NCBI GenBank assembly: GCA_017744365.1
Contig: JAGIBL010000004.1
Span: forward strand, 247,273-311,272
Length of the DNA: 64,000 nucleotides
Source of the DNA: Nocardioidaceae bacterium
GTDB taxonomy: Bacteria > Actinomycetota > Actinomycetes > Propionibacteriales > Nocardioidaceae
Direction of reading: 5' to 3'
The number at the start of each line of letters is the position of its first letter. Position 1 is the first letter of the stretch. The notes below the pieces were generated by a model, which worked only from the letters and a program-made list of their open reading frames with translations, was not told the origin of the DNA and did not search any database. Below are positions 31,682 to 40,060 of the stretch, one piece after another. Position numbers and translations under genes: made by a program.

Positions 31682-33669
31682 GCGCAGTCGCCTCGTCCCT
31701 GCGGCCGCTGCTGGAACCTCTGGCGGTCGGCAGCAGGACGCTGCGCAACCGGATCGTCGTCACCGCGCACGCGACGTACAACATCGACGCCGAGCACCTG
31801 CCCAACGACGACGACGTGGCCTACTTCGCCGAGCGCGCCCGGGGCGGTGCCGCCCTGGTCGCGATGGGCACCACCGCGGTGCACCCGAGCTCGCCGACGC
31901 CGTACGGGATCTACCACAACTTCGACGACCGGATCGTGCCACGCTACGAGGTGCTCAGCGCCGCGGTGCACGAGCACGGCGGCCTGATCGTGCCGCAGCT
32001 CGGTCACATGGGCGCGCGCACCGACGGCGAGGCCGGCCCGGTGTGGGCACCCTCGCAGGTCTCCCACCACCTGTGGGGGAGCGTGCCGTACGCGATGAGC
32101 CGGGCGGACGTGCGCACGGTGGTCGCGGCCTACGCGGCGGCCGCCGAGCGGGCCGTGCGCGGCGGCATGGACGGGGTGGAGATCTCGGTCGGGCACGGCC
32201 AGATGGTCAACCTGTTCCTCTCGCCCCTGACCAACCGGCGCACCGACGAGTACGGCGGCGACGACGAGCGCCGGTTCCGGTTCTGCCGCGAGGTGCTCGA
32301 GGGCGTCCGGGCGGCCGTCGGCGACGCGCTGCTCCTGGTCCGGGTCAACGGCTCCGACGAGGTGCCCGGCTCGCTCGACCAGGACGCCTGGCTCGACATC
32401 GACCAGCGCATCGCCGAGACCGGGCTGGTCGACGCGATCAACGTCTCCGCGAACTTCTACGGCTCGGTGATCCCGACGATGGCGGTGCCGCGCGGCTGCT
32501 ACCTGCACTACGCCCGCGCGGTGCGGAAGCGGGTCGACCTGCCGGTCGGCGCCGTCGGCCGGATCACCGACCCGTCGATGGCCGCGCAGGCGCTCGAGGA
32601 CGGCGACGCCGACTTCGTCGGGATGACCCGTGCGCACATCGCCGACCCGCACCTGGTCACCAAGGTGGCCGAGGGCCGCACCGACGAGATCCGGCCGTGC
32701 ATCGGCTGCATCCAGATGTGCCAGGGCGAGCTCGGTCGGCACCGGAACGTCAAGTGCGTCTACAACCCGGTGACCGGGCGGGAGCGCTTCCTGCGCGACG
32801 TGGAGAGCACGAAAGCGCCTACCAGCAAGCGGATCGTCGTCGTCGGCGGTGGTCCGGCCGGGCTGGAGACGGCCCGGGTCAGTGCCCTGCGCGGCCACCG
32901 GGTGACGCTCTTCGACGAGCGCGCCGAGCTCGGTGGAACGGTGCGTCTCGCGGCCCGCGTCGAGGGCCGTGACGGCCTGGTCGACGCGGTCGACTGGCTG
33001 GGCAACGAGGTGCGCCGGCTGGGCGTCGACGTACGCCTGCGCCGGACCGCCGAGGCCGCCGACGTGCTCGGCTGCGAGCCGGACGTGGTGGTGCTCGCCA
33101 CCGGCGCCTCGGACGCGCAGCCGCAGTGGGCCGGCCGGGAGGACCGCCGGCTGCTCGGCGCCGCCGACGTCGTCTCCGGCCGGCCGCGGCTCTCCGGCGA
33201 CGTCGTGGTGGTCGACGAGACCGACCGCACCACCGGGATGTCGGCGGCGCTGGTCGCGGCCGAGCAGGGCTGCCGGGTCACCCTCGTCACCGCCCGCCCG
33301 GGCCCGGCCGAGCTGGTCGAGCCCGAGGTCCGCGACGACTTCCTCACCCGGCTGGTCGCGGCCGGCGTCGAGATCCGCTGCTCGGTCCAGGTCCGCTCGT
33401 ACGACGACGGCGTGCTGCACTGCGGCGTCGGCGGGCTGGCCGCGCTCACCTACCGCGAGGTCGACGAGGAGGGCCAGCTGCTCACCCGGCCGGTCGCCGA
33501 CATCGCCCTGGCCGCCGACAACGTGGTGCACACCTGGACCGAGCCCCGGGCCGAGCTCTTCGAGGACCTGCCCGACGACGTCGAGGTACGCGCCGTCGGT
33601 GACGTGCTCAACCCCCATCGCATCGAGGGCGCGGTGCACGCCGCCTTCGAGCTCGCCGCCAGCTTCTAG
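31678..33669 (+). CDS. Old-yellow-enzyme/FAD reductase fusion (TMADH-like)
   Basis: A 663-residue flavoprotein like 2,4-dienoyl-CoA reductase and trimethylamine dehydrogenase. An FMN TIM barrel covers about 8-330, with VEISVGHGQMVNLFLSPLTN and RRTDEYGG. A 4Fe-4S cluster site is C341, C344, C348 and C360. An FAD domain starts VVVGGGPAGLETA near 387, and an NAD(P)-binding segment follows. In this family it either reduces enoyl compounds or oxidatively N-demethylates amines. The usual His/Tyr active-site set is not complete enough by eye to decide. GTG start overlaps the PrpD-like stop. Confidence 0.9.
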   Translation: MSAVASSLRPLLEPLAVGSRTLRNRIVVTAHATYNIDAEHLPNDDDVAYFAERARGGAALVAMGTTAVHPSSPTPYGIYHNFDDRIVPRYEVLSAAVHEHGGLIVPQLGHMGARTDGEAGPVWAPSQVSHHLWGSVPYAMSRADVRTVVAAYAAAAERAVRGGMDGVEISVGHGQMVNLFLSPLTNRRTDEYGGDDERRFRFCREVLEGVRAAVGDALLLVRVNGSDEVPGSLDQDAWLDIDQRIAETGLVDAINVSANFYGSVIPTMAVPRGCYLHYARAVRKRVDLPVGAVGRITDPSMAAQALEDGDADFVGMTRAHIADPHLVTKVAEGRTDEIRPCIGCIQMCQGELGRHRNVKCVYNPVTGRERFLRDVESTKAPTSKRIVVVGGGPAGLETARVSALRGHRVTLFDERAELGGTVRLAARVEGRDGLVDAVDWLGNEVRRLGVDVRLRRTAEAADVLGCEPDVVVLATGASDAQPQWAGREDRRLLGAADVVSGRPRLSGDVVVVDETDRTTGMSAALVAAEQGCRVTLVTARPGPAELVEPEVRDDFLTRLVAAGVEIRCSVQVRSYDDGVLHCGVGGLAALTYREVDEEGQLLTRPVADIALAADNVVHTWTEPRAELFEDLPDDVEVRAVGDVLNPHRIEGAVHAAFELAASF

Positions 33670-33685
33670 AAAGAGGAGAATCGTC

Positions 33686-34030
33686 ATGTCCCTTCCGCTC
33701 CGTCCCGCCGTCGCCGCGGGTGACTTCGTCGCCATCTCGGGCCAGGTCGGCGTCGCCGACGGCGCCCTCGTCGAAGGCGGCATCAGTGCCGAGGCGAAGC
33801 AGGGCCTGGCCAACCTGGTCGCGGTCCTGGAGGCCAACGGGCTGACCACCGCCGACGTGGTCAAGACCAACGTCTTCCTCACCTCGATGGACGACTTCGC
33901 CGCGATGAACGAGCAGTACGCGCAGGTCTTCACCGCCGACTTCCCGGCCCGCTCCGCGGTCGCGGTGCACCAGCTGCCGATCGGCGCCTGCTTCGAGATC
34001 GAGGCCTGGGCCTACCGGGGGAGCAAGTGA
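33686..34030 (+). CDS. ridA: RidA-family imine deaminase
   Basis: A 114-residue RidA/YjgF/UK114 trimeric protein that hydrolyses reactive 2-imino/enamino acids to 2-oxo acids and ammonia. The key arginine is R89 (FPARSAVAV) and the conserved acid E106 (FEIEAWA). It lies among FAD oxidases whose products are imines, a strong functional link. AAAGAGGAGAATCGTC gives a good ribosome site. The following SDR overlaps by four bases. Confidence 0.92.
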   Translation: MSLPLRPAVAAGDFVAISGQVGVADGALVEGGISAEAKQGLANLVAVLEANGLTTADVVKTNVFLTSMDDFAAMNEQYAQVFTADFPARSAVAVHQLPIGACFEIEAWAYRGSK

Positions 34031-34746
34031 GCCTGCCCGGCTCGGTCGTCGTCACCGGGGGTTCCCGGGGGATCGGCCGCGCGTTCGTGGTCGAGGCCGC
34101 GGCCCGCGGCTACGACGTCTTCTTCACCCACCGCGGCCGGGCCGCCGATGCCGCCGAGACGGTGGCCGCGGCCGGTCCCCGCGCCCGGGCGGTCGAAGCG
34201 GACCTGCTCGACCGCGCCGCCCTGGATGGCCTGGTCGCCACCGTGCTCGCGCACGGCCCGGTGCACCTGCTGGTCAACAACGCCGGCACGATGGCGCACG
34301 GGACGCTCGGCGAGCTGACCGACGAGGGCTGGCGGCGCTCCTTCAACGTGCACGTGACCGCGCCGGTGCTGCTGGCCGGTGGCTTCGCGGACTCGCTGCG
34401 CGCGACCAGGGGCGCCATCCTCAACGTCTCCTCGACCGGCGGCGTGGTCGGCTCGGTGCACGGGGCGGCGTACGGCGCCAGCAAGGCCGCGATCCTCGGG
34501 CTGACCAAGTCGCTGGCGCGCGAGCTCGCCCCCGACGTCCGGGTGAACACGATCGCGCCCGGGCCGGTGGGCACCGACATGTACGCCGACCTGCCCGAGG
34601 ACGAGCGACGCGCCATCGAGGCGGAGACGCCGCTGCGCCGGGTGGCCGAGCCACGCGAGATCGCGCAGGCCGGTCTGGACCTGTGCCACTGGACCTACGC
34701 GACCGGGCAGACGCTCGTCGTCGACGGCGGAAGGGTGCTGACATGA
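34027..34746 (+). CDS. SDR oxidoreductase A of a tandem pair
   Basis: A 239-residue classical SDR. TGGSRGIG at 10-17, NNAG at 84-87, and a complete tetrad N107, S136, Y149 and K153 (AAYGASKAA). R36 in THRGRAA after beta-2 suggests NADP(H). It is closely related to the next gene, aligning without gaps over the last ~160 residues. GTG start overlaps ridA. The substrate is unknown; in this operon it would act on a hydroxy or keto intermediate formed after imine hydrolysis. Confidence 0.9.
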   Translation: MSLPGSVVVTGGSRGIGRAFVVEAAARGYDVFFTHRGRAADAAETVAAAGPRARAVEADLLDRAALDGLVATVLAHGPVHLLVNNAGTMAHGTLGELTDEGWRRSFNVHVTAPVLLAGGFADSLRATRGAILNVSSTGGVVGSVHGAAYGASKAAILGLTKSLARELAPDVRVNTIAPGPVGTDMYADLPEDERRAIEAETPLRRVAEPREIAQAGLDLCHWTYATGQTLVVDGGRVLT

Positions 34747-35462
34747 GCGTCGCTCTGGTGACCGGAGGGTCCCGCGGCATCGGCCGGGCCGTCGTGGTCG
34801 AGGCCGCCCGGCGCGGCTACGACGTGGTCTTCAGCCACCGCGGCAGAGAGCACGACGAGGCCGACACGATCGCCGCGGCCGAGGGCTTCGGCACGAAGGT
34901 GGTCGGCGTGCTCGCCTCGATGGAGGACCCGGACGACCTGGCCCGGCTGGCCGAGGCCGCCCGCGCCCTGGGCGAGGTGCAGCTGCTGCTCACCTGCGCC
35001 GGCTTCCTCGTCGACACCCGGCTGGCCGAGGTCACCGAGGAGGGCTGGTGGTCCTCGCTGGACGTGCACGTGACCGCGCCGATGCTGCTGGCCCGGCACC
35101 TGGCCCCGGACCTGGCCCGCCACCGCGGCGCCATCGTCAACGTGGCCTCGGACGGCGGCGTCGCCGGGTCGGTCCACGGAGCGCCGTACGGGACCAGCAA
35201 GGCGGCCACCATCGGCCTGGGCCACACGCTGGCGCGCGAGCTCGCCCCGCACGTGCGGGTGAACACGCTCGCGCCCGGGCCCATCGCCACCGACATGTGG
35301 GACGCGGTGCCGGAGGCGAGCCGCCGCGCCGTCGAGGACGCCACCCCGCTGGGCCGGGTGGGGACACCGGAGGAGATCGCCCGGTGCGCCCTCGACCTCG
35401 CCTCCTGGACCTACGTCACCGGCCAGACCTTGGTCGTCAACGGCGGGCGGGTCATGAAATGA
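34743..35462 (+). CDS. SDR oxidoreductase B, altered catalytic set
   Basis: A 239-residue paralogue of the previous SDR. The cofactor motif TGGSRGIG and Y149/K153 (APYGTSKAA) are kept and S136 is present, but NNAG is TCAG (T84, C85) and the tetrad asparagine is D107 (SLDVHV). Loss of both asparagines would weaken the proton relay and cofactor pocket. The protein may have changed activity or be a structural partner of copy A. ATG overlaps the stop of copy A, so both are made at similar levels. A recent tandem duplication is likely. Confidence 0.87.
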   Translation: MSVALVTGGSRGIGRAVVVEAARRGYDVVFSHRGREHDEADTIAAAEGFGTKVVGVLASMEDPDDLARLAEAARALGEVQLLLTCAGFLVDTRLAEVTEEGWWSSLDVHVTAPMLLARHLAPDLARHRGAIVNVASDGGVAGSVHGAPYGTSKAATIGLGHTLARELAPHVRVNTLAPGPIATDMWDAVPEASRRAVEDATPLGRVGTPEEIARCALDLASWTYVTGQTLVVNGGRVMK

Positions 35463-35510
35463 GCATCAGTCAGCACGCACGAGGACACGCACGAGGAACG
35501 GTGAACAACC

Positions 35511-36647
35511 ATGCCTGAGAACAACGTCGGGACCGTCATCATCGGCGGAGGGATCGGCGGCGTCGCGCTCGCCTACTACCTCGCCGAGCTGGGCGAGGCC
35601 GACATCCTGGTGGTCGAGGCGCGCGAGCTCGCCAGCGGCTGCACCGGCGGCTCGATGGGCGGTGTCCGGCAGCAGTTCTCGACGTCCAACGAGGTCGAGC
35701 TGGCGCTGCGCGGACGCACCTTCTGGCGCAGCTTCCAGGAGACCTTCGACTACCCCTGCACCTACCACCAGGAGGGGTACCTGATGCTCACCGGGCGTCA
35801 GGAGATCCTCGACAAGCTGACCGCGGCGGCGGAGGTGCAGAAGGCCGGCGGCGCGCCGAACGTGGAGATCGTCCCCGCCGACGAGCTGCGCCGGATCGCG
35901 CCCTGGCTCTCGCCCGAGGGTCTGCTCGGCGGCTGCTGGACCCCCGAGGACGGCCGGGTCAACCCGACGGACGGCGTCTACGGGCTGGCCGCCGCGGCCC
36001 GCAAGCTCGGGGTGAAGTTCCTGCAGCACACCCGGGTGGCCAAGATCGAGAAGGCCAAGGGCGGCTGGACGCTGCACACTCCCGAGCCGATCACGGCGCG
36101 GCGGGTGATCGTGGCCGGCGGCCTCGGCTCCCCGGACCTGATGCGCCCGTTCGGGCTGGACCTGCCGATCACGCCGATGATGGTCCACTACGCGTTCACC
36201 ACCCCGGTGATCCAGGACGAGCCGCTGCCGATGACCATCGACCTGGACACCGGCTTCTGCGTCGAGCGCGAGCAGGACGCCGCCGTGGTGACCATCCTGG
36301 AGTCCTCCTCCGACGACAGCTACGGCGTCGACGACATGCTCGCGGAGTTCGCCGAGGCGGCCGCGGTCCGCGCGCCGGTCTTCACCGAGGTGGGCATCCG
36401 CTCGACGATCAGCGCGGCGGCGGACGCGACCGGCGGCGACGGGCACCCGTTCATCGGCGAGGTCGAGCCGGGGCTCTGGACGATGACCGGCTTCGACGGG
36501 CACGGCACCATGCAGGGCCCGGCGATCGCGAAGTTCACCGCGAACCTGATCGCCGGCATCCCGGACCCGGTCCTGGACCCGGTGCTGTTCGACCCGCACC
36601 GGCCGTTGGGAGAGACCCAGGAGTGGCTGCGAGCAGCCAGAAAATGA
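35511..36647 (+). CDS. FAD-dependent oxidoreductase (sarcosine-oxidase-like)
   Basis: A 378-residue DAO-fold flavoprotein similar to SoxB and other secondary-amine oxidases. Dinucleotide motif VIIGGGIGGVALAYYL near 9-24; CTGGSMGGVRQQFS is the block where SoxB-like enzymes sit over the flavin; the C-terminal FAD block is MTGFDGHGTMQGPAIAKF. Together with the first flavoprotein of the operon it can oxidise a second C-N bond. The RidA next door would clear the imine. It overlaps the next SDR by four bases. Confidence 0.88.
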   Translation: MPENNVGTVIIGGGIGGVALAYYLAELGEADILVVEARELASGCTGGSMGGVRQQFSTSNEVELALRGRTFWRSFQETFDYPCTYHQEGYLMLTGRQEILDKLTAAAEVQKAGGAPNVEIVPADELRRIAPWLSPEGLLGGCWTPEDGRVNPTDGVYGLAAAARKLGVKFLQHTRVAKIEKAKGGWTLHTPEPITARRVIVAGGLGSPDLMRPFGLDLPITPMMVHYAFTTPVIQDEPLPMTIDLDTGFCVEREQDAAVVTILESSSDDSYGVDDMLAEFAEAAAVRAPVFTEVGIRSTISAAADATGGDGHPFIGEVEPGLWTMTGFDGHGTMQGPAIAKFTANLIAGIPDPVLDPVLFDPHRPLGETQEWLRAARK

Positions 36648-37351
36648 CGCAGCAAATGAAGCCGGTCGCCATCGTCACCGCGGGCAGCTCCGGCATCGGC
36701 GCCGGTATCGTCCGCGAGCTGGCGGGGAGCCACCAGGTCGTGGTGCTGTCGCGGTCGTCCGCGGCCGAGGAGATCGCCGACGAGGTGGGGGGACTCGCCG
36801 TCATCGGATCGATGTCCGACAAGGAGGACCGCGAGCGCCTGGTCGCGACCACGCTGGAGCGGTTCGGCAGGGTCGACGCGCTCGTGCTCAACACGGGGCA
36901 CCCGCCGAAGGGCGACCTGCTCGAGCTGACCGAGGCCGACTGGGAGGACGGGCTCGACCTGATCCTGCGCAGCGCGATCCACCTGACCTCGCTGGTCACC
37001 CCGGCCTTCCTGGCCCAGGGCGGCGGTGCGGTGGTGGCGGTGACGACGTACGCGACCCTGGTGCCGGAGCTGGCGATGCCGGTCTCCAGCGTGCTGCGTG
37101 CGGCGCTGCAGAACTGGATGAAGCTCTACGCCACCCGGTACGGCGCCGACGGCATCCGCGCGAACTGCGTGCTGCCCGGCTTCGTCGACACCCACCCCGC
37201 CGATCCCGCGCGGCTCGCCGCCATCCCGGCCGGCCGCTACGCCGACCCCGCCGAGCTCGGCCGGGTGGTGGCCTTCCTGGTCTCCGACGCCGCCTCGTTC
37301 GTCAGCGGCCAGAACATCGTCGCCGACGGCGGCATGATCCCGATCCCCTGA
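36644..37351 (+). CDS. SDR-like protein lacking the catalytic tetrad
   Basis: A 235-residue SDR fold of the type known as BKR-like SDR-like. The cofactor motif is TAGSSGIG. NNAG is NTGH, the tetrad asparagine is replaced (I107), Y is S148 and K is R152 (SSVLRAALQNW). All canonical proton-transfer residues are therefore missing, though Thr residues in VAVTTYATL could stand in for the serine. Members with this pattern occur widely and their chemistry is unclear. ATG 36644 overlaps the previous stop; ATG 36656 is possible. The C-terminus VSGQNIVADGG is normal. Confidence 0.85.
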   Translation: MTQQMKPVAIVTAGSSGIGAGIVRELAGSHQVVVLSRSSAAEEIADEVGGLAVIGSMSDKEDRERLVATTLERFGRVDALVLNTGHPPKGDLLELTEADWEDGLDLILRSAIHLTSLVTPAFLAQGGGAVVAVTTYATLVPELAMPVSSVLRAALQNWMKLYATRYGADGIRANCVLPGFVDTHPADPARLAAIPAGRYADPAELGRVVAFLVSDAASFVSGQNIVADGGMIPIP

Positions 37352-37362
37352 AAGGCACTCCC

Positions 37363-37707
37363 ATGACTGCTGTGCGCAATCTGCCCTTCGACGCCGAGTT
37401 CACCGCCCGCAACGGCCCGGCCGCGATCGACCGCCGGTCCAAGCCGTCCGGTCTGACCGAGCTCTCCGCCGGGTTCCTCGAGTTCACCGAGACCGGCGCC
37501 ACCGAGCCGTGGACGCTGCCCTACGAGGAGGTGCTCTACGTCATCGAGGGCGAGCTCACCCTCACCCACGAGGGCACCGACATCGTCGCGAAGACCGGCG
37601 ACCTGGTCACCCTGGAGAAAGGCGCGACCGTCGTCTACGCGGGGACGCAGGGCACCCGGCTGCTGTTCTCGCTGGTGCCGGCGAACTGGCTCGAGTCCCA
37701 GGAGTGA
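37363..37707 (+). CDS. EutQ-like cupin protein
   Basis: A 114-residue single cupin. The first cupin motif is degenerate (PWTLPYEEVLYVIEGELTL, with glutamates and no His pair) and the second is TGDLVTLEKGATVVYAGTQGTRLLFSL. This is the metal-poor EutQ type. Acetate-kinase-like activity has been reported for EutQ itself, but small cupins in catabolic operons often act as isomerases or lyases. Starts 11 bases after the SDR stop with GAAAGG; the next flavoprotein overlaps by four bases. Confidence 0.85.
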   Translation: MTAVRNLPFDAEFTARNGPAAIDRRSKPSGLTELSAGFLEFTETGATEPWTLPYEEVLYVIEGELTLTHEGTDIVAKTGDLVTLEKGATVVYAGTQGTRLLFSLVPANWLESQE

Positions 37708-39248
37708 ACGCGTCGTACGACGTGGTCGTCCTCGGCTCGGGGGCGGCCGGCCTGGTCGCGGCGCTGACCGCGGCGCGCGCGGGCTCCTCGGTGCTGCTGC
37801 TGGAGGCCACCGATCGCTGGGGCGGCTCGACGGCGGTCTCCGGCGGCCTGGTCTGGGCACCTGGGCACCACCACGGCGAGGATGACTCCCGCGAGCAGGC
37901 CCTGGCCTACCTGCGCTCGTGCGCCTACGCGCGCGAGGACGAGCGGGTCGTCGCGTTCGTCGACGCGGTCCCGGCGGCGGTGCGGTTCGTCGAGGAGCAG
38001 ACCCCGCTGACCTTCCAGACGATCGCCTACCCGGACACGTTCGCGGAGCGACCCGGCGGCCGGCTGGACCGGCACCTGGAGTCGCTGCCGCAGGACCCGA
38101 GCGGGCTCGGCCGCTGGCAGGACCTGTTCTGGACCCAGGACGAGCCGCACACGCTGATGAGCGAGATCCTGCCCATCGGTGCGCACGTCTACGGGGTGCC
38201 GCTGGACCTGCCCTCGGTCGCCGAGCGCCGGGCCCGCGGGCACGTCACCGGTGGCGCGGCGCTGGTCACCGGTCTCCTGTACGGCGTCGACGCGGCCGGG
38301 GTGGAGCGACGACTGAACGCGCGGGTGACCGACCTGGTCGTCACCGGCGGCCGGGTCAGCGGCGTCCGGATCGGCGAGGAGACCGTCCAGGCGACCCGCG
38401 GCGTGGTGCTCGCCACCGGCGGCTTCGAGTGGAACGAGACCTTGAAGGGCCATCACCTGGCCGTGCCGGTCACCCATCCGGTGACGCCGCCGATCCAGCA
38501 CGGCGACGCGCTCGGGCTGGCCGCCCGGGCCGGGGCCGCGCTCGCGCACACCGGCGAGAGCTGGGCCTGGCCGGCGGTCGAGGTGTCCGCCGACACCTGG
38601 CCGGACGGCTCGCCGCGCCACCACCTCTCCTTCAGCGAGCGGTACATGCCGCACTGCCTGTGGGTGAACGCCCGCGGCGTCCGGTTCGTCAACGAGTCCA
38701 GCCACAACGCGGCGCTCGCTCTCGGCGAGGTGGACACCAGCACGCACACGCCGCGCAACCTGCCGGCCTGGGCGGTGCTGGACGCCCGGTTCCGGGAGCG
38801 CTACCCGGTGGCCGGGGAAGCGGTGGAGGCGCCGACGCTGGCCGCGCTCGCCGAGAGGATCGGCGTCGACGCGGGTCGTCTGGCCGAGACCGTGGAGCGC
38901 TTCAACGCCTACGCCAAGGCCGGCGAGGACCCCGACTTCGGCCGCGGCCGCTCGGCGTACGAGCGCGCGATGGGCGACCCGACCGCGTCGTACCCGAACC
39001 TCGGCACCGTCGAGGAAGGCCCGTTCACGGCGGTCGCGATCCACCCGAGCACGGTCGGCACCAAGGGCGGTGTGCTCACCGGCCCGGGCGCCGAGGCGCT
39101 CGACCACGCGGGCCGTCCGGTCCCCGGCCTCTACGCCGCCGGCAACGCGATGGCCGCGGTCTTCGGGCCCGGCATCTCCGGCGGCGGCATGACCATCGGC
39201 AACGCCATCGCCTGGGGATGGCTGGCAGGAAGAAGCGTGAGCGGATGA
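37704..39248 (+). CDS. FAD-binding dehydrogenase (fumarate reductase/KstD-like)
   Basis: A 514-residue flavoprotein of the succinate-dehydrogenase/3-ketosteroid dehydrogenase superfamily. FAD motif VVVLGSGAAGLVAALTAARAG near 7-27, WGGSTAVSGGLVW near 39, and C-terminal FAD block GLYAAGNAMAAVFGP...ISGGGMTIGNA near 477-505. It adds or removes hydrogen across a C-C bond next to a carbonyl. GTG start overlaps the cupin stop and its own end overlaps the NmrA-like gene. The substrate is unknown; no other steroid genes are nearby, so a steroid role is not supported. Confidence 0.88.
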   Translation: MNASYDVVVLGSGAAGLVAALTAARAGSSVLLLEATDRWGGSTAVSGGLVWAPGHHHGEDDSREQALAYLRSCAYAREDERVVAFVDAVPAAVRFVEEQTPLTFQTIAYPDTFAERPGGRLDRHLESLPQDPSGLGRWQDLFWTQDEPHTLMSEILPIGAHVYGVPLDLPSVAERRARGHVTGGAALVTGLLYGVDAAGVERRLNARVTDLVVTGGRVSGVRIGEETVQATRGVVLATGGFEWNETLKGHHLAVPVTHPVTPPIQHGDALGLAARAGAALAHTGESWAWPAVEVSADTWPDGSPRHHLSFSERYMPHCLWVNARGVRFVNESSHNAALALGEVDTSTHTPRNLPAWAVLDARFRERYPVAGEAVEAPTLAALAERIGVDAGRLAETVERFNAYAKAGEDPDFGRGRSAYERAMGDPTASYPNLGTVEEGPFTAVAIHPSTVGTKGGVLTGPGAEALDHAGRPVPGLYAAGNAMAAVFGPGISGGGMTIGNAIAWGWLAGRSVSG

Positions 39249-40060
39249 GCATCCTCGTCACGGGTGCGACCGGGAAGACCGGCGCCCCGATCGTGGCCGA
39301 GCTGGAGCGCCGTGGTGCGCCGTACCGAGCCGGTGTGCGGCGGCCCGACGGCAGTCCGGAGCAGGTCCGCTTCGACTGGGACGAACCCGGCTCCTGGGGC
39401 GCGGCGGCCGAGGGGATCGAGACCGTCTACCTGGTGAAGCCGCCGATCGACCCGGTGCCGCCGGTGCGCGCGTTCCTGGACGCGGCCCCGTGGGTGAGCC
39501 GGGTGGTGCTGCTCTCCGAGCTGGGCCGCGAGCGCAAGCCGGAGACCGATCCCGAGCGCGCCGTCGAGCTGCTGGTCGAGAGCAGGAACGCCACGATCCT
39601 GCGGCCGAACTGGTTCCACGACAACGTCGGACCCGGTGGCGGCTGGGGCGAGGCGATCCGTCGTGCCGGCGAGATCCGGCTGCCCACCGGGGACGCGGCG
39701 CTGGGCTGGGTCGACGTCCGTGACGTGGTCGACATCGCGGTCATCGCGCTGCTCGGTGAGGACCTGGGCGGGGTCGACGTCAACGGCCCCGAGCTGCTCA
39801 CCGTGGCCGAGCTGGCCGCGGGCATCGCCGAGGTCAGCGGTCGCGCGGTCAAGCACGACGCCCCGTCGCTGGCCGAGTACCGGGCCGAGCTGGAGCGGGC
39901 CGGGACCGACCCGCTCCGGGTGGCCTACCTGATGGACCTGGTCACCGACGCGGCCACCGGCGAGTACGGCCGGACCAGCAACGACGTCGAGCGGCTCCTG
40001 GGCCGGCCGCCGCGTCCGCTGGACGACTACCTGGCCGAGCACGCGGACTACTGGAGGTGA
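39245..40060 (+). CDS. NmrA-like NAD(P)-binding protein
   Basis: A 271-residue atypical SDR with N-terminal motif VTGATGKTG (5-13). NmrA-like proteins bind NAD(P) and act as quinone reductases or redox-sensing regulators. The YxxxK site is not evident in the usual place; LRPNWFHDNVGP near 118-129 is the characteristic NmrA/HSCARG block. It could sense or reduce an intermediate. ATGA overlap with the previous gene and a GTGA overlap with the next show translational coupling. Confidence 0.85.
   Translation: MSILVTGATGKTGAPIVAELERRGAPYRAGVRRPDGSPEQVRFDWDEPGSWGAAAEGIETVYLVKPPIDPVPPVRAFLDAAPWVSRVVLLSELGRERKPETDPERAVELLVESRNATILRPNWFHDNVGPGGGWGEAIRRAGEIRLPTGDAALGWVDVRDVVDIAVIALLGEDLGGVDVNGPELLTVAELAAGIAEVSGRAVKHDAPSLAEYRAELERAGTDPLRVAYLMDLVTDAATGEYGRTSNDVERLLGRPPRPLDDYLAEHADYWR

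Noticed and set aside
37704..39248. A 3-ketosteroid dehydrogenase and steroid catabolism operon
   Set aside because: The flavoprotein shares the superfamily fold, but no other steroid genes (kst, hsa, mce) are nearby, and the neighbours point to amine and imine chemistry.
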